The notes: a model not told the origin generated them from the letters alone. Counted from the first letter of the stretch, positions 16,431 through 25,812 are shown. The stretch is DNA of 64,000 bases from Gammaproteobacteria bacterium LSUCC0096 (GCA_008087055.1 VIEA01000001.1:719346-783345), one strand, 5' to 3'. Numbers and translations: made by a program.

Positions 16431-17556
16431 GAAAACCCGTATATCGTTACTCCCACAGATGGGCATTCCAAGACCCTACAACGAGACGCAGCCACTACAA
16501 ATTGTTGAAGCAGACCTTGAGGCCCCAGGCGCTGATGAGTTACTGATCAAGATCTTGGCTGCTGGTGTTTGTCATTCCGATCTTTCCGTCATCAACGGCG
16601 ACCGTCCGCGTCCTACACCGTTAGCCCTTGGTCATGAGGCTGTTGGTGAAGTTGTCGCCGTTGGACCGGGCGGAAGTGATCTAGTACCTGGACAGCGGGT
16701 TGCGATGGTCTTTGTACCCAGTTGTGGTCACTGTGATTGCTGTGCAGAAGGCCGTCCTGCATTATGCGAGCCAGGACTTCAGCACAACACAGACGGTACT
16801 TTGTTATCTGGCGCTAAGCGGATATCAGTGAACGGTGAACCGATACTGCATCATCTCGGAATATCGTGTTTTTCCGATTATGCCGTTTGCCATCGCCGAA
16901 GCCTTGTGCCGATTGACTCTGATCTAGACCCGAGTATTCAGGCTGTCTTTGGTTGTGCTGTTCTGACAGGCTGTGGGGCTGTCTTAAACACTGCGAGACT
17001 GCACGCAGGTGAGCGAGTTGCTATCGTAGGCTTAGGTGGTGTTGGTCTATCAGCACTGTTGGGCGCCCATGCAGGCGGTGCGCGCCAAATTATCGCAATC
17101 GATGCGAATCCGGATAAAAAAGATTTGGCCCTCGAACTTGGTGCTGATCACTTTGTGGATGCCAGAGATCCTGACGCGGTTGCACAAGTCAAAGCATTAT
17201 CATCTGGAGGGGTCCATTTGGCTGCTGAGTTTGCAGGCGTGATGCCTGCACTTGATTTGGCGATCGAGGTGACTCGACGTGGCGGGCGTACGGTCACAGC
17301 TGCATTGCCAAATCCGTCAGATCGATTGTCAGTTGCTGCCGCGCGTCTGGTGACCGAGGAACGTGCACTGATGGGATCGTATGTGGGTTCATGCGTTCCA
17401 TCGCGCGATATCCCCAATTTTATTGCCTTACATAAGAAAGGATTGCTTCCGGTCGAGCGTATGATTTCGCATAGACTCGATTTAACAGAAATTAATACAG
17501 CGCTGGAGCGGTTGGCTGAAGGCCAAGCGGTTCGTCAAATTGTGTGTTTTGAGTGA
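16429..17556 (+). CDS. Zinc-dependent alcohol dehydrogenase
   Basis: The 375-residue MDR-family enzyme has catalytic zinc ligands Cys48 (GVCHSD) and His69-Glu70 (GHEAVGEV). The structural zinc site is complete as Cys99, Cys102, Cys105 and Cys113 in CGHCDCCAEGRPALC. The NAD-binding motif is GLGGVGLSALLGAH (about 201-214). It oxidises a primary alcohol to an aldehyde. It starts with GTG and is followed within 8 bases by the succinate-semialdehyde dehydrogenase gene. A 4-hydroxybutyrate or similar omega-hydroxyacid is therefore a reasonable substrate guess. Confidence 0.87.
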   Translation: MKTRISLLPQMGIPRPYNETQPLQIVEADLEAPGADELLIKILAAGVCHSDLSVINGDRPRPTPLALGHEAVGEVVAVGPGGSDLVPGQRVAMVFVPSCGHCDCCAEGRPALCEPGLQHNTDGTLLSGAKRISVNGEPILHHLGISCFSDYAVCHRRSLVPIDSDLDPSIQAVFGCAVLTGCGAVLNTARLHAGERVAIVGLGGVGLSALLGAHAGGARQIIAIDANPDKKDLALELGADHFVDARDPDAVAQVKALSSGGVHLAAEFAGVMPALDLAIEVTRRGGRTVTAALPNPSDRLSVAAARLVTEERALMGSYVGSCVPSRDIPNFIALHKKGLLPVERMISHRLDLTEINTALERLAEGQAVRQIVCFE

Positions 17557-17563
17557 GTAAGAG

Positions 17564-19006
17564 ATGTCGTTATATCAACCCTTATCGTTAATCAATGGAC
17601 AGTGGGTGGGCGCCTCATCTGGCGCGACCTTTGAAGTCATTAATCCAGCAACAGGTGAAGTCGTTGAGAAGGTTGCAGATCTCTCAGCGAGCGATTGTAA
17701 GGCAGCCATCGATGCTGCTGAAACTGCCTTTCCTAAATGGGCTGCATTAACTGCCAAGGAGCGAGCAACTATCCTGCGTCGTTGGTTCAATTTGATCACA
17801 GAGCATACAGAAGCGCTTGCTGAACTCATTACAGAAGAAATGGGAAAACCACTCGCAGAAGCACGTGGTGAGGTTGCCTATGGTGCGAGTTTTGTCGATT
17901 GGTTCGCTGAAGAAGGTCGCCGAATTTACGGTGACGTAATCTCTCCACATATGGCTGACAAGCGGATTCTTGCGATTAAACAGCCTGTAGGTGTGGTTGC
18001 AGCCATTACTCCTTGGAACTTCCCGCTCGCAATGATTACCCGGAAAGTCTCTCCAGCGCTTGCCGCTGGTTGCACGGTGGTTATCAAACCATCCGAAGAT
18101 ACGCCGCTAACCGCATTGGCGGTGTGCGAACTTGCCAATCAAGCAGGGATGCCTGCAGGCGTTATCAACTGTGTTACTGGGATGGATGCGCCAGCGATTG
18201 GGCAAGTGTTGACTGGTGACAGTCGTGTCCGAAAAGTAACGTTCACGGGATCGACTCAAGTCGGTAAAATTTTGTATCGGCAATGCGCGGACAGCGTCAA
18301 GAAGCTCTCGCTTGAGCTGGGTGGTAATGCGCCATTTATCGTATTTGATGATGCAGATCTCGACGCAGCAGTGGACGGCGCGATGCTTTGTAAGTTCCGA
18401 AACGCGGGACAAACATGCGTTTGTGCAAACCGCATTTTGGTACAGAGCGGAATCCATGACCGCTTCGTTGAGGCATTTTCGGCCCGAGTTAAGGCGATGA
18501 AAGTTGCTGATGGTAAGACTGAAGGCTCAGAAATTGGTCCTCTGATCAACGCAGACGGTAAAGCGAAGGTGGAGCAGCATGTTCAAGATGCGCTCGCCAA
18601 AGGTGCAACGGCGGTGTGTGGCGGTTCGCCGCATGACGCAGGTCCTTTGTTTTATAGCCCGACCGTCTTAGTGGGTGTGACGAAAGAGATGCGAATGGCT
18701 TCAGAAGAAACCTTTGGTCCAGTTGCACCGATTTATCGCTTTGATCTTGAGGAAGAAGCGGTTGCTCTAGCGAATGACACGCAGTATGGATTGGCTGCAT
18801 ATTTCTACACCGAAGATTTATCGCGCACATTTAGGGTTTACGAAGCACTTGATTATGGAATTATCGGTGTGAATACCGGAATTATTTCAACTGAAGTGGC
18901 TCCATTTGGTGGTGTGAAAGAATCAGGCCTCGGGCGCGAAGGTGGGCCTCATGGCATTGAAGAGTTTTTAGAAACGAAATACGGATGTATCGGGATTAAA
19001 TTATGA
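17564..19006 (+). CDS. gabD: NAD(P)-dependent succinate-semialdehyde dehydrogenase
   Basis: The 480-residue aldehyde dehydrogenase has the fold's hallmark segments: ITPWNFPLAMITRK (about 148-161), FTGSTQVGK (nucleotide-binding loop), general base Glu251 in LELGGNAP and catalytic Cys285 in GQTCVCANR. The neighbouring Cys287 reproduces the C-x-C of GabD enzymes, which can act as a redox switch. Length matches E. coli GabD (482). It oxidises succinate semialdehyde to succinate. Its TGA overlaps the next ATG by 4 bases (ATGA). Confidence 0.85.
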   Translation: MSLYQPLSLINGQWVGASSGATFEVINPATGEVVEKVADLSASDCKAAIDAAETAFPKWAALTAKERATILRRWFNLITEHTEALAELITEEMGKPLAEARGEVAYGASFVDWFAEEGRRIYGDVISPHMADKRILAIKQPVGVVAAITPWNFPLAMITRKVSPALAAGCTVVIKPSEDTPLTALAVCELANQAGMPAGVINCVTGMDAPAIGQVLTGDSRVRKVTFTGSTQVGKILYRQCADSVKKLSLELGGNAPFIVFDDADLDAAVDGAMLCKFRNAGQTCVCANRILVQSGIHDRFVEAFSARVKAMKVADGKTEGSEIGPLINADGKAKVEQHVQDALAKGATAVCGGSPHDAGPLFYSPTVLVGVTKEMRMASEETFGPVAPIYRFDLEEEAVALANDTQYGLAAYFYTEDLSRTFRVYEALDYGIIGVNTGIISTEVAPFGGVKESGLGREGGPHGIEEFLETKYGCIGIKL

Positions 19007-19377
19007 GCCAGGACAGCTTTGAAAAAGGACTGGCAAAGCGTCGGAAAGTGATGGGTGATGCGTTTGTTGACCGAGCGTTGTCTCAAGCCGACGAACTCAC
19101 CATGCCAATGCAGGATTTTGTAACTCGAGTCGCTTGGGATGAAATTTGGAATAGAGAAGCGTTATCAGATCGAGATCGATCGTTGATTAATCTTGGCATG
19201 ATTGCAGCTCTTAATCGTCCACATGAGTTTAAAGGTCATGTGAGAGGGGCGTTGAATAATGGTGTCAGTCCAGAGGAAATTCGGGATGTTTGTATGCAGA
19301 TTGCAGTGTATTGTGGCTTTCCCGCGGGGCTTGATTCTCTTCGTAATGCAATGGAAGTAATTCGTGACGACACCTGA
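19003..19377 (+). CDS. Carboxymuconolactone decarboxylase-family protein
   Basis: The 124-residue CMD-fold protein contains AWDEIWNREALSDRDRSLIN (about 43-62), the loop AALNRPHEFKGHVRGALNNG with conserved His residues, and EIRDVCMQIAVYCGFPAG (about 88-105). The order fits 4-carboxymuconolactone decarboxylase (PcaC-like) rather than the CxxC peroxidase AhpD type. No other protocatechuate genes are nearby, so the substrate is unclear. It is translationally coupled to gabD and overlaps the DsbA-like gene by 14 bases. Confidence 0.8.
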   Translation: MSQDSFEKGLAKRRKVMGDAFVDRALSQADELTMPMQDFVTRVAWDEIWNREALSDRDRSLINLGMIAALNRPHEFKGHVRGALNNGVSPEEIRDVCMQIAVYCGFPAGLDSLRNAMEVIRDDT

Positions 19378-20017
19378 AACAGACGCTCCAGATAGTGTCC
19401 TTATTTATGTTCATGATCCGATGTGTAGTTGGTGTTATGGATTTCGTCCAACTTGGAAATCTCTGAAGGGGAATCTCCCGGAAGGCTTGCCAGTGGTCTC
19501 TCTACTTGGGGGGTTGGCGGCCGACTCCGACGTCTCGATGCCTGATGAGATGGTGGATTATCTAAAGCGTACTTGGGATCGGATTGAATCAACCTGTGGT
19601 GTTACCTTTAATTATGCCTATTGGGACCAGACGCCACCGCCACCGCGAACAACATTTATTAGCTGTCGAGCAGTAATTGCTGCCGAAAGGCTTGCGGGGC
19701 GTGGAGAAGCCTTCGGTGAGCGTATTCAAGACGCTTACTATATGGAAGCCTGCAATGTGTGGGATTTTGATGTGCTTTGTGATTTAGCTGAAGAGTTTGG
19801 GTTTAATCGCGATAGTTTCGCTGAAGCCTTGGCATCTGATGACGTTCGAGCTGTGCATGAAGAACAACGGCAATTGGCAGAGCGATTACAGGTCGAGGGA
19901 TATCCGAGCGTGTTGTTAATCCATAATGGAGAGGCCTTTCCGATTGCGGTGCGCCATCAGGGTGCTGATGCGATGCTTGAGGACATCACTGATCTCTTGG
20001 CTGAACCAAACGCTTAA
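19364..20017 (+). CDS. Cytoplasmic DsbA-family thioredoxin-fold protein
   Basis: 217 residues from GTG 19364, with GGAAG upstream. A thioredoxin-fold N-terminus carries CSWC (DPMCSWCYGFRP, Cys about 21 and 24), and a helical insert follows. A late VEGYPSVLL supplies the cis-Pro loop. The absence of a signal peptide places it in the cytoplasm, like FrnE-type oxidoreductases rather than periplasmic DsbA. It is coupled to the CMD gene, so it may keep a cluster enzyme in the right redox state; that is inference. Its stop shares TTAA with the next gene's stop. Confidence 0.8.
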   Translation: MTTPETDAPDSVLIYVHDPMCSWCYGFRPTWKSLKGNLPEGLPVVSLLGGLAADSDVSMPDEMVDYLKRTWDRIESTCGVTFNYAYWDQTPPPPRTTFISCRAVIAAERLAGRGEAFGERIQDAYYMEACNVWDFDVLCDLAEEFGFNRDSFAEALASDDVRAVHEEQRQLAERLQVEGYPSVLLIHNGEAFPIAVRHQGADAMLEDITDLLAEPNA

Positions 20018-20394
20018 AGCACAAATTCGCTTTTTAGGAGCGTTTTCAGAGCATCGATCGATGCTGGGCGAACCGCGAATGCGGCTTGTCCAGTCGGAAA
20101 GAATTGATCAATTTGTATCGCTTGTAAATAAGCTTGGGTTGGAGGCATCCAGCTTAAAATGTGGAGCCTTGAACGGTAGGTTTCGTAGACTAGTTGCACT
20201 TGCTCGCGGGTGGGTAAATCACAGCCGGTGAACGGTTCATACGCCTCATAGTCAATCAGTGCGTCAAACAATGGACCACCATCTGAAAACACGTGGTCCC
20301 AAGAATCAAAATGAATACCCTGTGAGTGACCATTGACGACACTGTCTTCAACGGCCAACAAAACAGCCTCTGCGGCCAGAGTCTCTGTCTTCAT
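20014..20394 (-). CDS. Hypothetical protein (126 residues)
   Basis: A soluble 126-residue protein with GAGG upstream of its ATG. Features include the His-rich segment NGHSQGIHFDSWDHVFSDGG (about 21-40) and FPTGQAAFAVRPASIDALKT near the end. The clustered His and Asp residues might bind metal, but I recognise no family. It converges on the DsbA-like gene and is followed upstream by the VOC gene on the same strand 70 bases away. Confidence 0.55.
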   Translation of the reverse strand: MKTETLAAEAVLLAVEDSVVNGHSQGIHFDSWDHVFSDGGPLFDALIDYEAYEPFTGCDLPTREQVQLVYETYRSRLHILSWMPPTQAYLQAIQIDQFFPTGQAAFAVRPASIDALKTLLKSEFVL

Positions 20395-20463
20395 ACACCA
20401 TCCTCGTTATTGTTATCGGTGTCGCTTATTAACTTAGTGCACTCGCAGTGCACAAATCAAAGG

Positions 20464-20883
20464 TTAGGTGGCAAAAATTTGCGACATATCTTTGAAGGAT
20501 TTGAACTCCAGCGCATTACCTGACGGCTCTGTAAAAAACATGGTTGCCTGCTCGCCCACTTCGCCTTCGAAACGGATATTAGGCTCGATTAGGAATTCGA
20601 TATTTGCAGCCTTAAGCTTGTCCGCTAGCTGGTGCCATTCATCCCATTCGAGAATCACGCCGAAATGACTTGCAGGGACTTGCTTACCATCAACAGGGTT
20701 TGTTGGGGCAGGCATTTGGTCTTCCTCAGCTAGGTGCGCAACGACTTGATGTCCGAAGAAATCAAAGTCGATCCAGCGTTCAGATGTGCGTCCCGTTCCA
20801 CAACCAAGTACGTTAATAAAAAAGTCTTTGGTTGCCTCAAGATTTGAGACAGGGAATGCTAGATGAAATGGGGCGCTGGCCAT
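20464..20883 (-). CDS. VOC-family (glyoxalase/dioxygenase-like) protein
   Basis: The 139-residue single-chain VOC protein has two beta-alpha-beta-beta-beta modules. Candidate metal ligands appear at the standard places: His7 in PFHLAFPV, His50/His55 in [10 protein letters not shown], His73 in SHFGVIL and Glu near 125 in PSGNALEFK. Family members include glyoxalase I, fosfomycin-resistance enzymes and dioxygenases. The DPSGNxxEFK-like ending is common in uncharacterised VOC proteins, and I cannot choose a reaction. Confidence 0.78.
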   Translation of the reverse strand: MASAPFHLAFPVSNLEATKDFFINVLGCGTGRTSERWIDFDFFGHQVVAHLAEEDQMPAPTNPVDGKQVPASHFGVILEWDEWHQLADKLKAANIEFLIEPNIRFEGEVGEQATMFFTEPSGNALEFKSFKDMSQIFAT

Positions 20884-20926
20884 ACATACCTCGTTTGGTT
20901 GTTCTTAAATCGTTATGGAGACATTG

Positions 20927-21208
20927 ATGCGTAATACAATCTTCGATTTTGAAGCATTTGCCAAGATCACAAATCAATTGATGCTCGCATCACCCGATCG
21001 TGCGCGGGCACTAATGGTTGAAAATAACGCGTATTACATGCTGGTCAATATGCATATACAGCTTTGCAATATGGTTGAGTTTGCTGATTTCCATGAGTCT
21101 GAGCTAGAGCCATTGATTGATGATCTCAAAGCTGAGGTCGAGCGGATTCAAGAGCTTAAAGGCAATCGATGGTTAGATGATTTTATCGGTAAGCAACGCG
21201 ATCAGTGA
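20927..21208 (+). CDS. Small hypothetical helical protein
   Basis: 93 residues from ATG 20927, chosen because GGAG lies 6 bases before it; an in-frame ATG at 20915 would add 4 residues. The chain is acidic and largely helical, with the charged stretch ESELEPLIDDLKAEVERIQE (about 60-80). No known family or membrane segment. It overlaps the opposing GMC gene by 7 bases at the stops. Confidence 0.55.
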   Translation: MRNTIFDFEAFAKITNQLMLASPDRARALMVENNAYYMLVNMHIQLCNMVEFADFHESELEPLIDDLKAEVERIQELKGNRWLDDFIGKQRDQ

Positions 21209-22788
21209 TCGAGCCATTCGGCGAGTCGTTCAGCGATCATTACAGTAGGTGCATGCGTATTGCCGCTTGTGATTGTCGGCATGATTGATGCGTCTGCGAT
21301 GTAAAGATTGCTTACCCCATGGACTTTAAGTTTGTCGGAAACAACGGCCATGGGATCTGAATCAGGCCCCATTTTCGCAGTACCAACTGGATGGAATATG
21401 GTGGTTGCGACCTCGCCAGCAGCTTGAATAAGGTCTTCGGACGTCTTTTGTGTGCGTCCAGGCTTGTGCTCAGTTGGAGTGAACTCATCGAGTAGCGGGT
21501 GATCCATTAGCGTACGTGTTTTCTCGATGGCTTTGCATACCACCTCTCGGTCGTACGCATCAGAGAGATAGCGTGGATCAATGGTTGGCGCATCGCTTGC
21601 CCTGGTTCCGCTGATGTGCGTGTTGCCACGGCTTTTTGGGCGCAACTGGCAAACGCTCGCCGTCATGCCAGGAAATGGATGTAACTCGGTACCCAATTTG
21701 TCTGCACTCATGGGTTGGATATGAAATTCCAGATCAGCACGATCAACAGCGTCGTCAGATTTAAAGAATGCACCGAGTTGACTTGGCGCCATTGATAACG
21801 GGCCAGACTGGTTATAGGCGTACTGCAACCCCATTTTTATGCGACCAATCCATGAGTTCGCACGTTGGTTTAACGTATCACCGTGTTCCAGTCGATATTG
21901 TAAGCGGACTTGTAGATGATCTTGGAGATTCTCCCCAACTCCAGGAAGGTCTGCCTTCAATTTAATACCAAGCGGTTTTAAAACATTTTCAGAACCAATG
22001 CCTGAGCGCTCAAGAAGAGCGGGCGATCCGATCGCTCCTGCAGCCAAGATCACTCGATTGGCACGAATCGAGATCAGTTTTCCGCGATGTGTACCATCCA
22101 TACCGATGCATCGCTCACCATCGAAGATCAGTTGTTCACTGAGTGTTTTCGTCAACACCTTAAGGTTCGGCCGGTGCATGATTGGGTGAAGGAACGCGCG
22201 AGCCGATGAAAAGCGGACACCTTTTCTTTGATTCACTTCAAAATAGCCAACGCCACTATTATCGCCCTGGTTAAAATCGGGTCGATCCGTGAATCCGGAA
22301 TCTTCACAGACTTGTTTGAATGTCTCGAGAATATCCCATTTGAGACGTTGTTCTTGGACGAGAAGTTCACCTTCATCGGAGTGGTAGGCGTCACTACCGC
22401 GGTGATAGTTTTCAGAACGCTTATAGTAGGGAAGTACATCTTTCCAAGACCAATCGTTGCCCCATGATTCATAGTCAGCCTCTTGGCCACGCATATAAAT
22501 CATGCCATTGATGCTCGAACACCCGCCCAGAACACGACCCCGCGGGTAGGCGAGGCTGCGCCCATTGAGTCCTGGTTGAGGTGTGGTCTTGTAGCACCAG
22601 TCTGTTTTTGGATTTCCCATTGTGTATAAGTAGCCCACAGGAATATGGATCCAATGCCATGAATCCTTGCCGCCGGCTTCAACCAATACAACTTGCTGGT
22701 CAGGATTTTTAGACAAGCGATTGGCTAAGACACAGCCAGCACTTCCGGCCCCTATAATCAAGGTGTCTGTGTGGATCTGTTCAGTCAT
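21202..22788 (-). CDS. GMC-family FAD oxidoreductase (choline dehydrogenase-like)
   Basis: The 528-residue flavoenzyme begins with the Rossmann FAD motif LIIGAGSAGCVLANRLS (about 11-27). The GMC signatures are GRVLGGCSSINGMIYMRG (about 84-101) and ILAAGAIGSPALLERSGIG (about 249-267). The C-terminal active site shows TIFHPVGTAKMG and GNTHAPTVMIAE, with the His/Asn pair. Length and motifs resemble BetA and alkanol dehydrogenases; the absence of betB nearby leaves the alcohol substrate open. Its ATG overlaps the end of the phosphatase gene by 8 bases. Confidence 0.85.
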   Translation of the reverse strand: MTEQIHTDTLIIGAGSAGCVLANRLSKNPDQQVVLVEAGGKDSWHWIHIPVGYLYTMGNPKTDWCYKTTPQPGLNGRSLAYPRGRVLGGCSSINGMIYMRGQEADYESWGNDWSWKDVLPYYKRSENYHRGSDAYHSDEGELLVQEQRLKWDILETFKQVCEDSGFTDRPDFNQGDNSGVGYFEVNQRKGVRFSSARAFLHPIMHRPNLKVLTKTLSEQLIFDGERCIGMDGTHRGKLISIRANRVILAAGAIGSPALLERSGIGSENVLKPLGIKLKADLPGVGENLQDHLQVRLQYRLEHGDTLNQRANSWIGRIKMGLQYAYNQSGPLSMAPSQLGAFFKSDDAVDRADLEFHIQPMSADKLGTELHPFPGMTASVCQLRPKSRGNTHISGTRASDAPTIDPRYLSDAYDREVVCKAIEKTRTLMDHPLLDEFTPTEHKPGRTQKTSEDLIQAAGEVATTIFHPVGTAKMGPDSDPMAVVSDKLKVHGVSNLYIADASIMPTITSGNTHAPTVMIAERLAEWLDH

Positions 22789-23350
22789 TGGTGCTCAGTT
22801 GTATCCGTCTCGATCGATCATTCTTCGGATCATACAAGATTGCCTCGCCCGAGGAAGTACCCAATCCCGTCACTGCGCTGATAACGACTTGATGCGTCAC
22901 CATGACCACGGGTTTCTCTTGTGCACTGGCTATTACGGCCAATTGATTGTTCAACTGTTTCAGTGTTTGACCGCGATTGACATGGCCTTCGAAAAATGAA
23001 CCCAAGCCATTAAAAGCAGTGACCGGTCCGATATCCATCAGTTGTGCGGTTTCAAGGCAACGGCACCATGGACTTGAATACACTGCAGCAGTGGAGAAGC
23101 CGAGCTCTTTAAATTGTAAGCCGATGGCCCTCGATTGCTCACGACCACGCGTATCAAGATTACGCTGTGTGCTGCAGTCGGTGACCTGAAAGTTCGTAGG
23201 ATCTCCAAATCCTGGGGCGAGTGCATGGCGGAACATGATGACAGTACCACGCGTTTCCAATGCGTCCTTTAGACTGATCGACCCTGCCTCCGCTGTCGCT
23301 TGGAAGGAAAATAAGAAAATGAAAAACAATTGCCAACGTCGTTGAATCAT
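22781..23350 (-). CDS. Exported histidine phosphatase-family protein
   Basis: 189 residues from the ATG at 23350; a longer frame to 23404 would run into the divergent LysE gene. The N-terminus is a signal peptide (RRWQLFFIFLFSFQATAEAG). The branch-1 phosphatase core is present: VIMFRHALAPG (RHA in place of the common RHG), VYSSPWCRCLETAQL with the second Arg, and VMVTHQVVISAVTG with the second catalytic His. It is probably a periplasmic phosphomonoesterase and is translationally coupled to the GMC gene. Confidence 0.78.
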   Translation of the reverse strand: MIQRRWQLFFIFLFSFQATAEAGSISLKDALETRGTVIMFRHALAPGFGDPTNFQVTDCSTQRNLDTRGREQSRAIGLQFKELGFSTAAVYSSPWCRCLETAQLMDIGPVTAFNGLGSFFEGHVNRGQTLKQLNNQLAVIASAQEKPVVMVTHQVVISAVTGLGTSSGEAILYDPKNDRSRRIQLSTND

Positions 23351-23389
23351 CCGATGTACACTCCCGCGTCTGATGAATAGAGGTACCAT

Positions 23390-23998
23390 ATGAATGCGGC
23401 TCAATGGTGGATTTTTCTACCGGCCTGTATCGGGATGAATTTCTTTCCCGGACCAAATAATTTGCTCGCACTCGTACACGGTACCCGAACGACAGCGCGT
23501 CTTGCGACCTTAGCCGGGCTTGCTCGACTGCCCGCAATGGTAGTGATGCTAATTCTATTAGCGCTAGGGCTTGAAGCACTTTTGGCATTGAGTGCAGATG
23601 CATTTCAGTGGCTACGCATCGTTGGTGCTGCCTATCTTCTCTGGATGGCTTGGCAATCATTGCGTGCTGTTGTTCAGGCTCGTTCTCCTGTTGAGGGCAA
23701 AAAGACTTTATGGATGATGGCCCGTTCAGAGGCTCTAGTTGCCTTCACGAATCCAAAGCTTATTCTGATTTTCTATGCGTTTTTCCCCCAGTTTATTGAC
23801 CCGTTTGAACCAGTTGCTCCGCAGGTGGCTGTCATGGGTGGTACATTTTTACTCATCGAGGTGGCAGCGATCGGACTGTACGCTTTCGGAGGGCGATGGT
23901 TGCAAACCACACTCGAAGACGGTGAGAGTTCGAAATGGCTGTCGCGATTTACAGCGGTAGCTCTCACTGCAGCGGCAGGATTGATTTTAATTCCATGA
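23390..23998 (+). CDS. LysE/RhtB-family amino-acid exporter
   Basis: The 202-residue membrane protein has about six helices. The family opening is intact (FFPGPNNLLALVHGTRTTAR, residues about 18-37, including the G-P-N motif). A typical middle segment follows (AYLLWMAWQSLR, then TNPKLILIFYAFFPQFI). It exports amino acids or related metabolites. It starts the gene run LysE-EamA-AEC-LhgO-SDR and overlaps the next ATG by 4 bases. Confidence 0.85.
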   Translation: MNAAQWWIFLPACIGMNFFPGPNNLLALVHGTRTTARLATLAGLARLPAMVVMLILLALGLEALLALSADAFQWLRIVGAAYLLWMAWQSLRAVVQARSPVEGKKTLWMMARSEALVAFTNPKLILIFYAFFPQFIDPFEPVAPQVAVMGGTFLLIEVAAIGLYAFGGRWLQTTLEDGESSKWLSRFTAVALTAAAGLILIP

Positions 23999-24876
23999 AA
24001 ACACTATCGACATATGCGTACGGCACACTGTTAATGATCATTGGGGTTTTGGTGTTATCACCTGATTCCGGTGTTTTGCGCCTAATCGATGGCGATCCTT
24101 ATGTGATTTCCTTTTGGAGAGGTTTGGGAATTTGCGCGGTGATTTGGTGCTTTGCGCTCATCCGTTCGCCACGAGAATTCGTTATCCAACTGAGTACGCC
24201 GAGTTGGTTGTCGCTCGGTATTTTGCTGTCATTTGGCACATCATCGATGGCGTTTGTGTTTGGTGTTGCCTATCTCGGCGCCCCAACAATGCTCGTTTTC
24301 GTTTCGATGACACCTCTCGCGTCAGCTGTTGCGAGCTGGGTCATGTTCCGTGAACAAACGGATGTTGCTTTGTGGCTTGCGATCGCCTTGGCGATTGTGG
24401 GCGCATCAATTGCCGGCTCAGCAATTCCGATGGACACCCCGGTCGAAGGATGGCTTGCAGCGTTGATGGTGCCTGGTCTGACAGGTCTTGGTATCAGTCT
24501 CACTCGACATCATCCCGGTGACACGATTTGGCCGATTTATGGTGCAGCAAGTTTACTGGTGGCGATTGCCCTCTGGTTCGTGGTGCCTTCGGTAGCAATT
24601 CCTGAAGGCACGTTGTGGCTCGTACTGTTTAATGCCTGCTTCACGGTGCCCGTATCCTTCGCGCTGATTACGATTGCACCCAAGTATTTACCAGCACCTG
24701 AAGTTGGTCTTTATCTGTTATTGGAAACTCTGATTGGTCCAGTCATTGTGTGGTTTTTGGTCTCTGAAGCTCCTCGCGAAAATGATTTTATTGGTGGTGC
24801 GATTCTTCTCACAGCACTGATTGGTCTGTTTACCTATCGGATGCGCCAGTCAACCCGGAAAGGGGTTGCGAACTAA
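23995..24876 (+). CDS. EamA/DMT-family transporter
   Basis: 293 residues from ATG 23995, overlapping the LysE stop as ATGA. Ten hydrophobic helices form two EamA repeats. The first repeat ends with FVSMTPLASAVASWVMFREQ, a common TM4-5 boundary for exporters. The last helices carry VGLYLLLETLIGPVIVWF. The substrate is unknown. The AEC transporter gene follows with no gap (ATG at 24877). Confidence 0.83.
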   Translation: MKTLSTYAYGTLLMIIGVLVLSPDSGVLRLIDGDPYVISFWRGLGICAVIWCFALIRSPREFVIQLSTPSWLSLGILLSFGTSSMAFVFGVAYLGAPTMLVFVSMTPLASAVASWVMFREQTDVALWLAIALAIVGASIAGSAIPMDTPVEGWLAALMVPGLTGLGISLTRHHPGDTIWPIYGAASLLVAIALWFVVPSVAIPEGTLWLVLFNACFTVPVSFALITIAPKYLPAPEVGLYLLLETLIGPVIVWFLVSEAPRENDFIGGAILLTALIGLFTYRMRQSTRKGVAN

Positions 24877-25812
24877 ATGGTCGGCTTGATTGCAGATGCC
24901 GTGCTTCCGATTGCTTGGATTCTTGCTTTAGGCTTTGGATTAAAACGCTATGCGGGCATTGATGATGTCGTTTGGCGTGGTCTTGAGAAGATCTCATATT
25001 GGGTACTCATGCCAAGTCTGCTAGTGGCGGTGATTATCCAAGCTCCGGAAATCGCGATTCCTTGGGGATCACTACTTGGGTCTTTATATGGAGTGTTGGG
25101 ATTACTCACTCTTTTCTTATTGGTCGGCTGGTGGGCTCGGCTTTTCGGATCAAACTATGCATCGTTCACGTCGGTTTATCAGGGCGTCATTCGCTTTAAT
25201 ACATTTATCTCTCTGGCTTTGATGGCCGGGCTGCGTCCGGACTTATTACCCCATCTCGGGATTTCAGCTGCGACAATTATCGTCGTCATCAATATCGCGT
25301 GTGTTTCGGTAATGACGGCGAATCGTCCAGGATTTGCTGTCGGTCATGTGTTGAAGGAGCTCGCTAGAAACCCATTAATCCTCGCGTGTATTCTTGGCGG
25401 TGTTGGACGTGCACTGGGCGTACCGTCTGGGTTTCCGATATCAGGGATGGCGCTCGTAGGACAGGCAGCACTCCCGATGGGAGTTCTTTGTTTGGGTGCC
25501 GGATTGCAATGGCGTGCAGTTCGAGCTGGAATTGGTCTAGCGTCTTTTTCCGTCGTGACTCAGTTATTGATCAAGCCGCTTCTATTTTTTTCGATCGCAG
25601 CACTCGTTGGACTCACGGGAGACTGGCTATTAGTTGGTCTGCTATTGATGTGTGTTTCAACGGCACCATCAAGTTTCATATTAGCGCGACAGTTGGGTGG
25701 AGATGCACCGCTCATGGCTGGAATTGTCGCGATTCAAACGGTACTCGCTATCGCAACGGTACCTTTGGTTTTGTGGTTTGCTGAAAGAATGAATTGGATG
25801 AGTCTGATATGA
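24877..25812 (+). CDS. AEC-family transporter (auxin efflux carrier fold)
   Basis: A 311-residue, roughly ten-helix membrane protein of the AEC/malonate carrier family. It begins ADAVLPIAWILALGFGLKRY and contains LSYWVLMPSLLV-like and NPLILACILGGVGRALGVPS segments at the usual positions. AEC members move dicarboxylates, malonate or other organic anions. Its TGA overlaps the LhgO ATG. Placement next to an L-2-hydroxyglutarate oxidase suggests an organic acid substrate. Confidence 0.82.
   Translation: MVGLIADAVLPIAWILALGFGLKRYAGIDDVVWRGLEKISYWVLMPSLLVAVIIQAPEIAIPWGSLLGSLYGVLGLLTLFLLVGWWARLFGSNYASFTSVYQGVIRFNTFISLALMAGLRPDLLPHLGISAATIIVVINIACVSVMTANRPGFAVGHVLKELARNPLILACILGGVGRALGVPSGFPISGMALVGQAALPMGVLCLGAGLQWRAVRAGIGLASFSVVTQLLIKPLLFFSIAALVGLTGDWLLVGLLLMCVSTAPSSFILARQLGGDAPLMAGIVAIQTVLAIATVPLVLWFAERMNWMSLI

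Noticed and set aside
16429-20017. Protocatechuate/beta-ketoadipate cluster
   Set aside because: A CMD-family gene is present, but pcaB, pcaD, pcaIJ and pcaGH are missing, so this pathway is not supported.
23160-23660. 166-codon minus-strand frame spanning the phosphatase and LysE genes
   Set aside because: Both real genes are supported by motifs; the frame crosses their divergent starts and has no domain.
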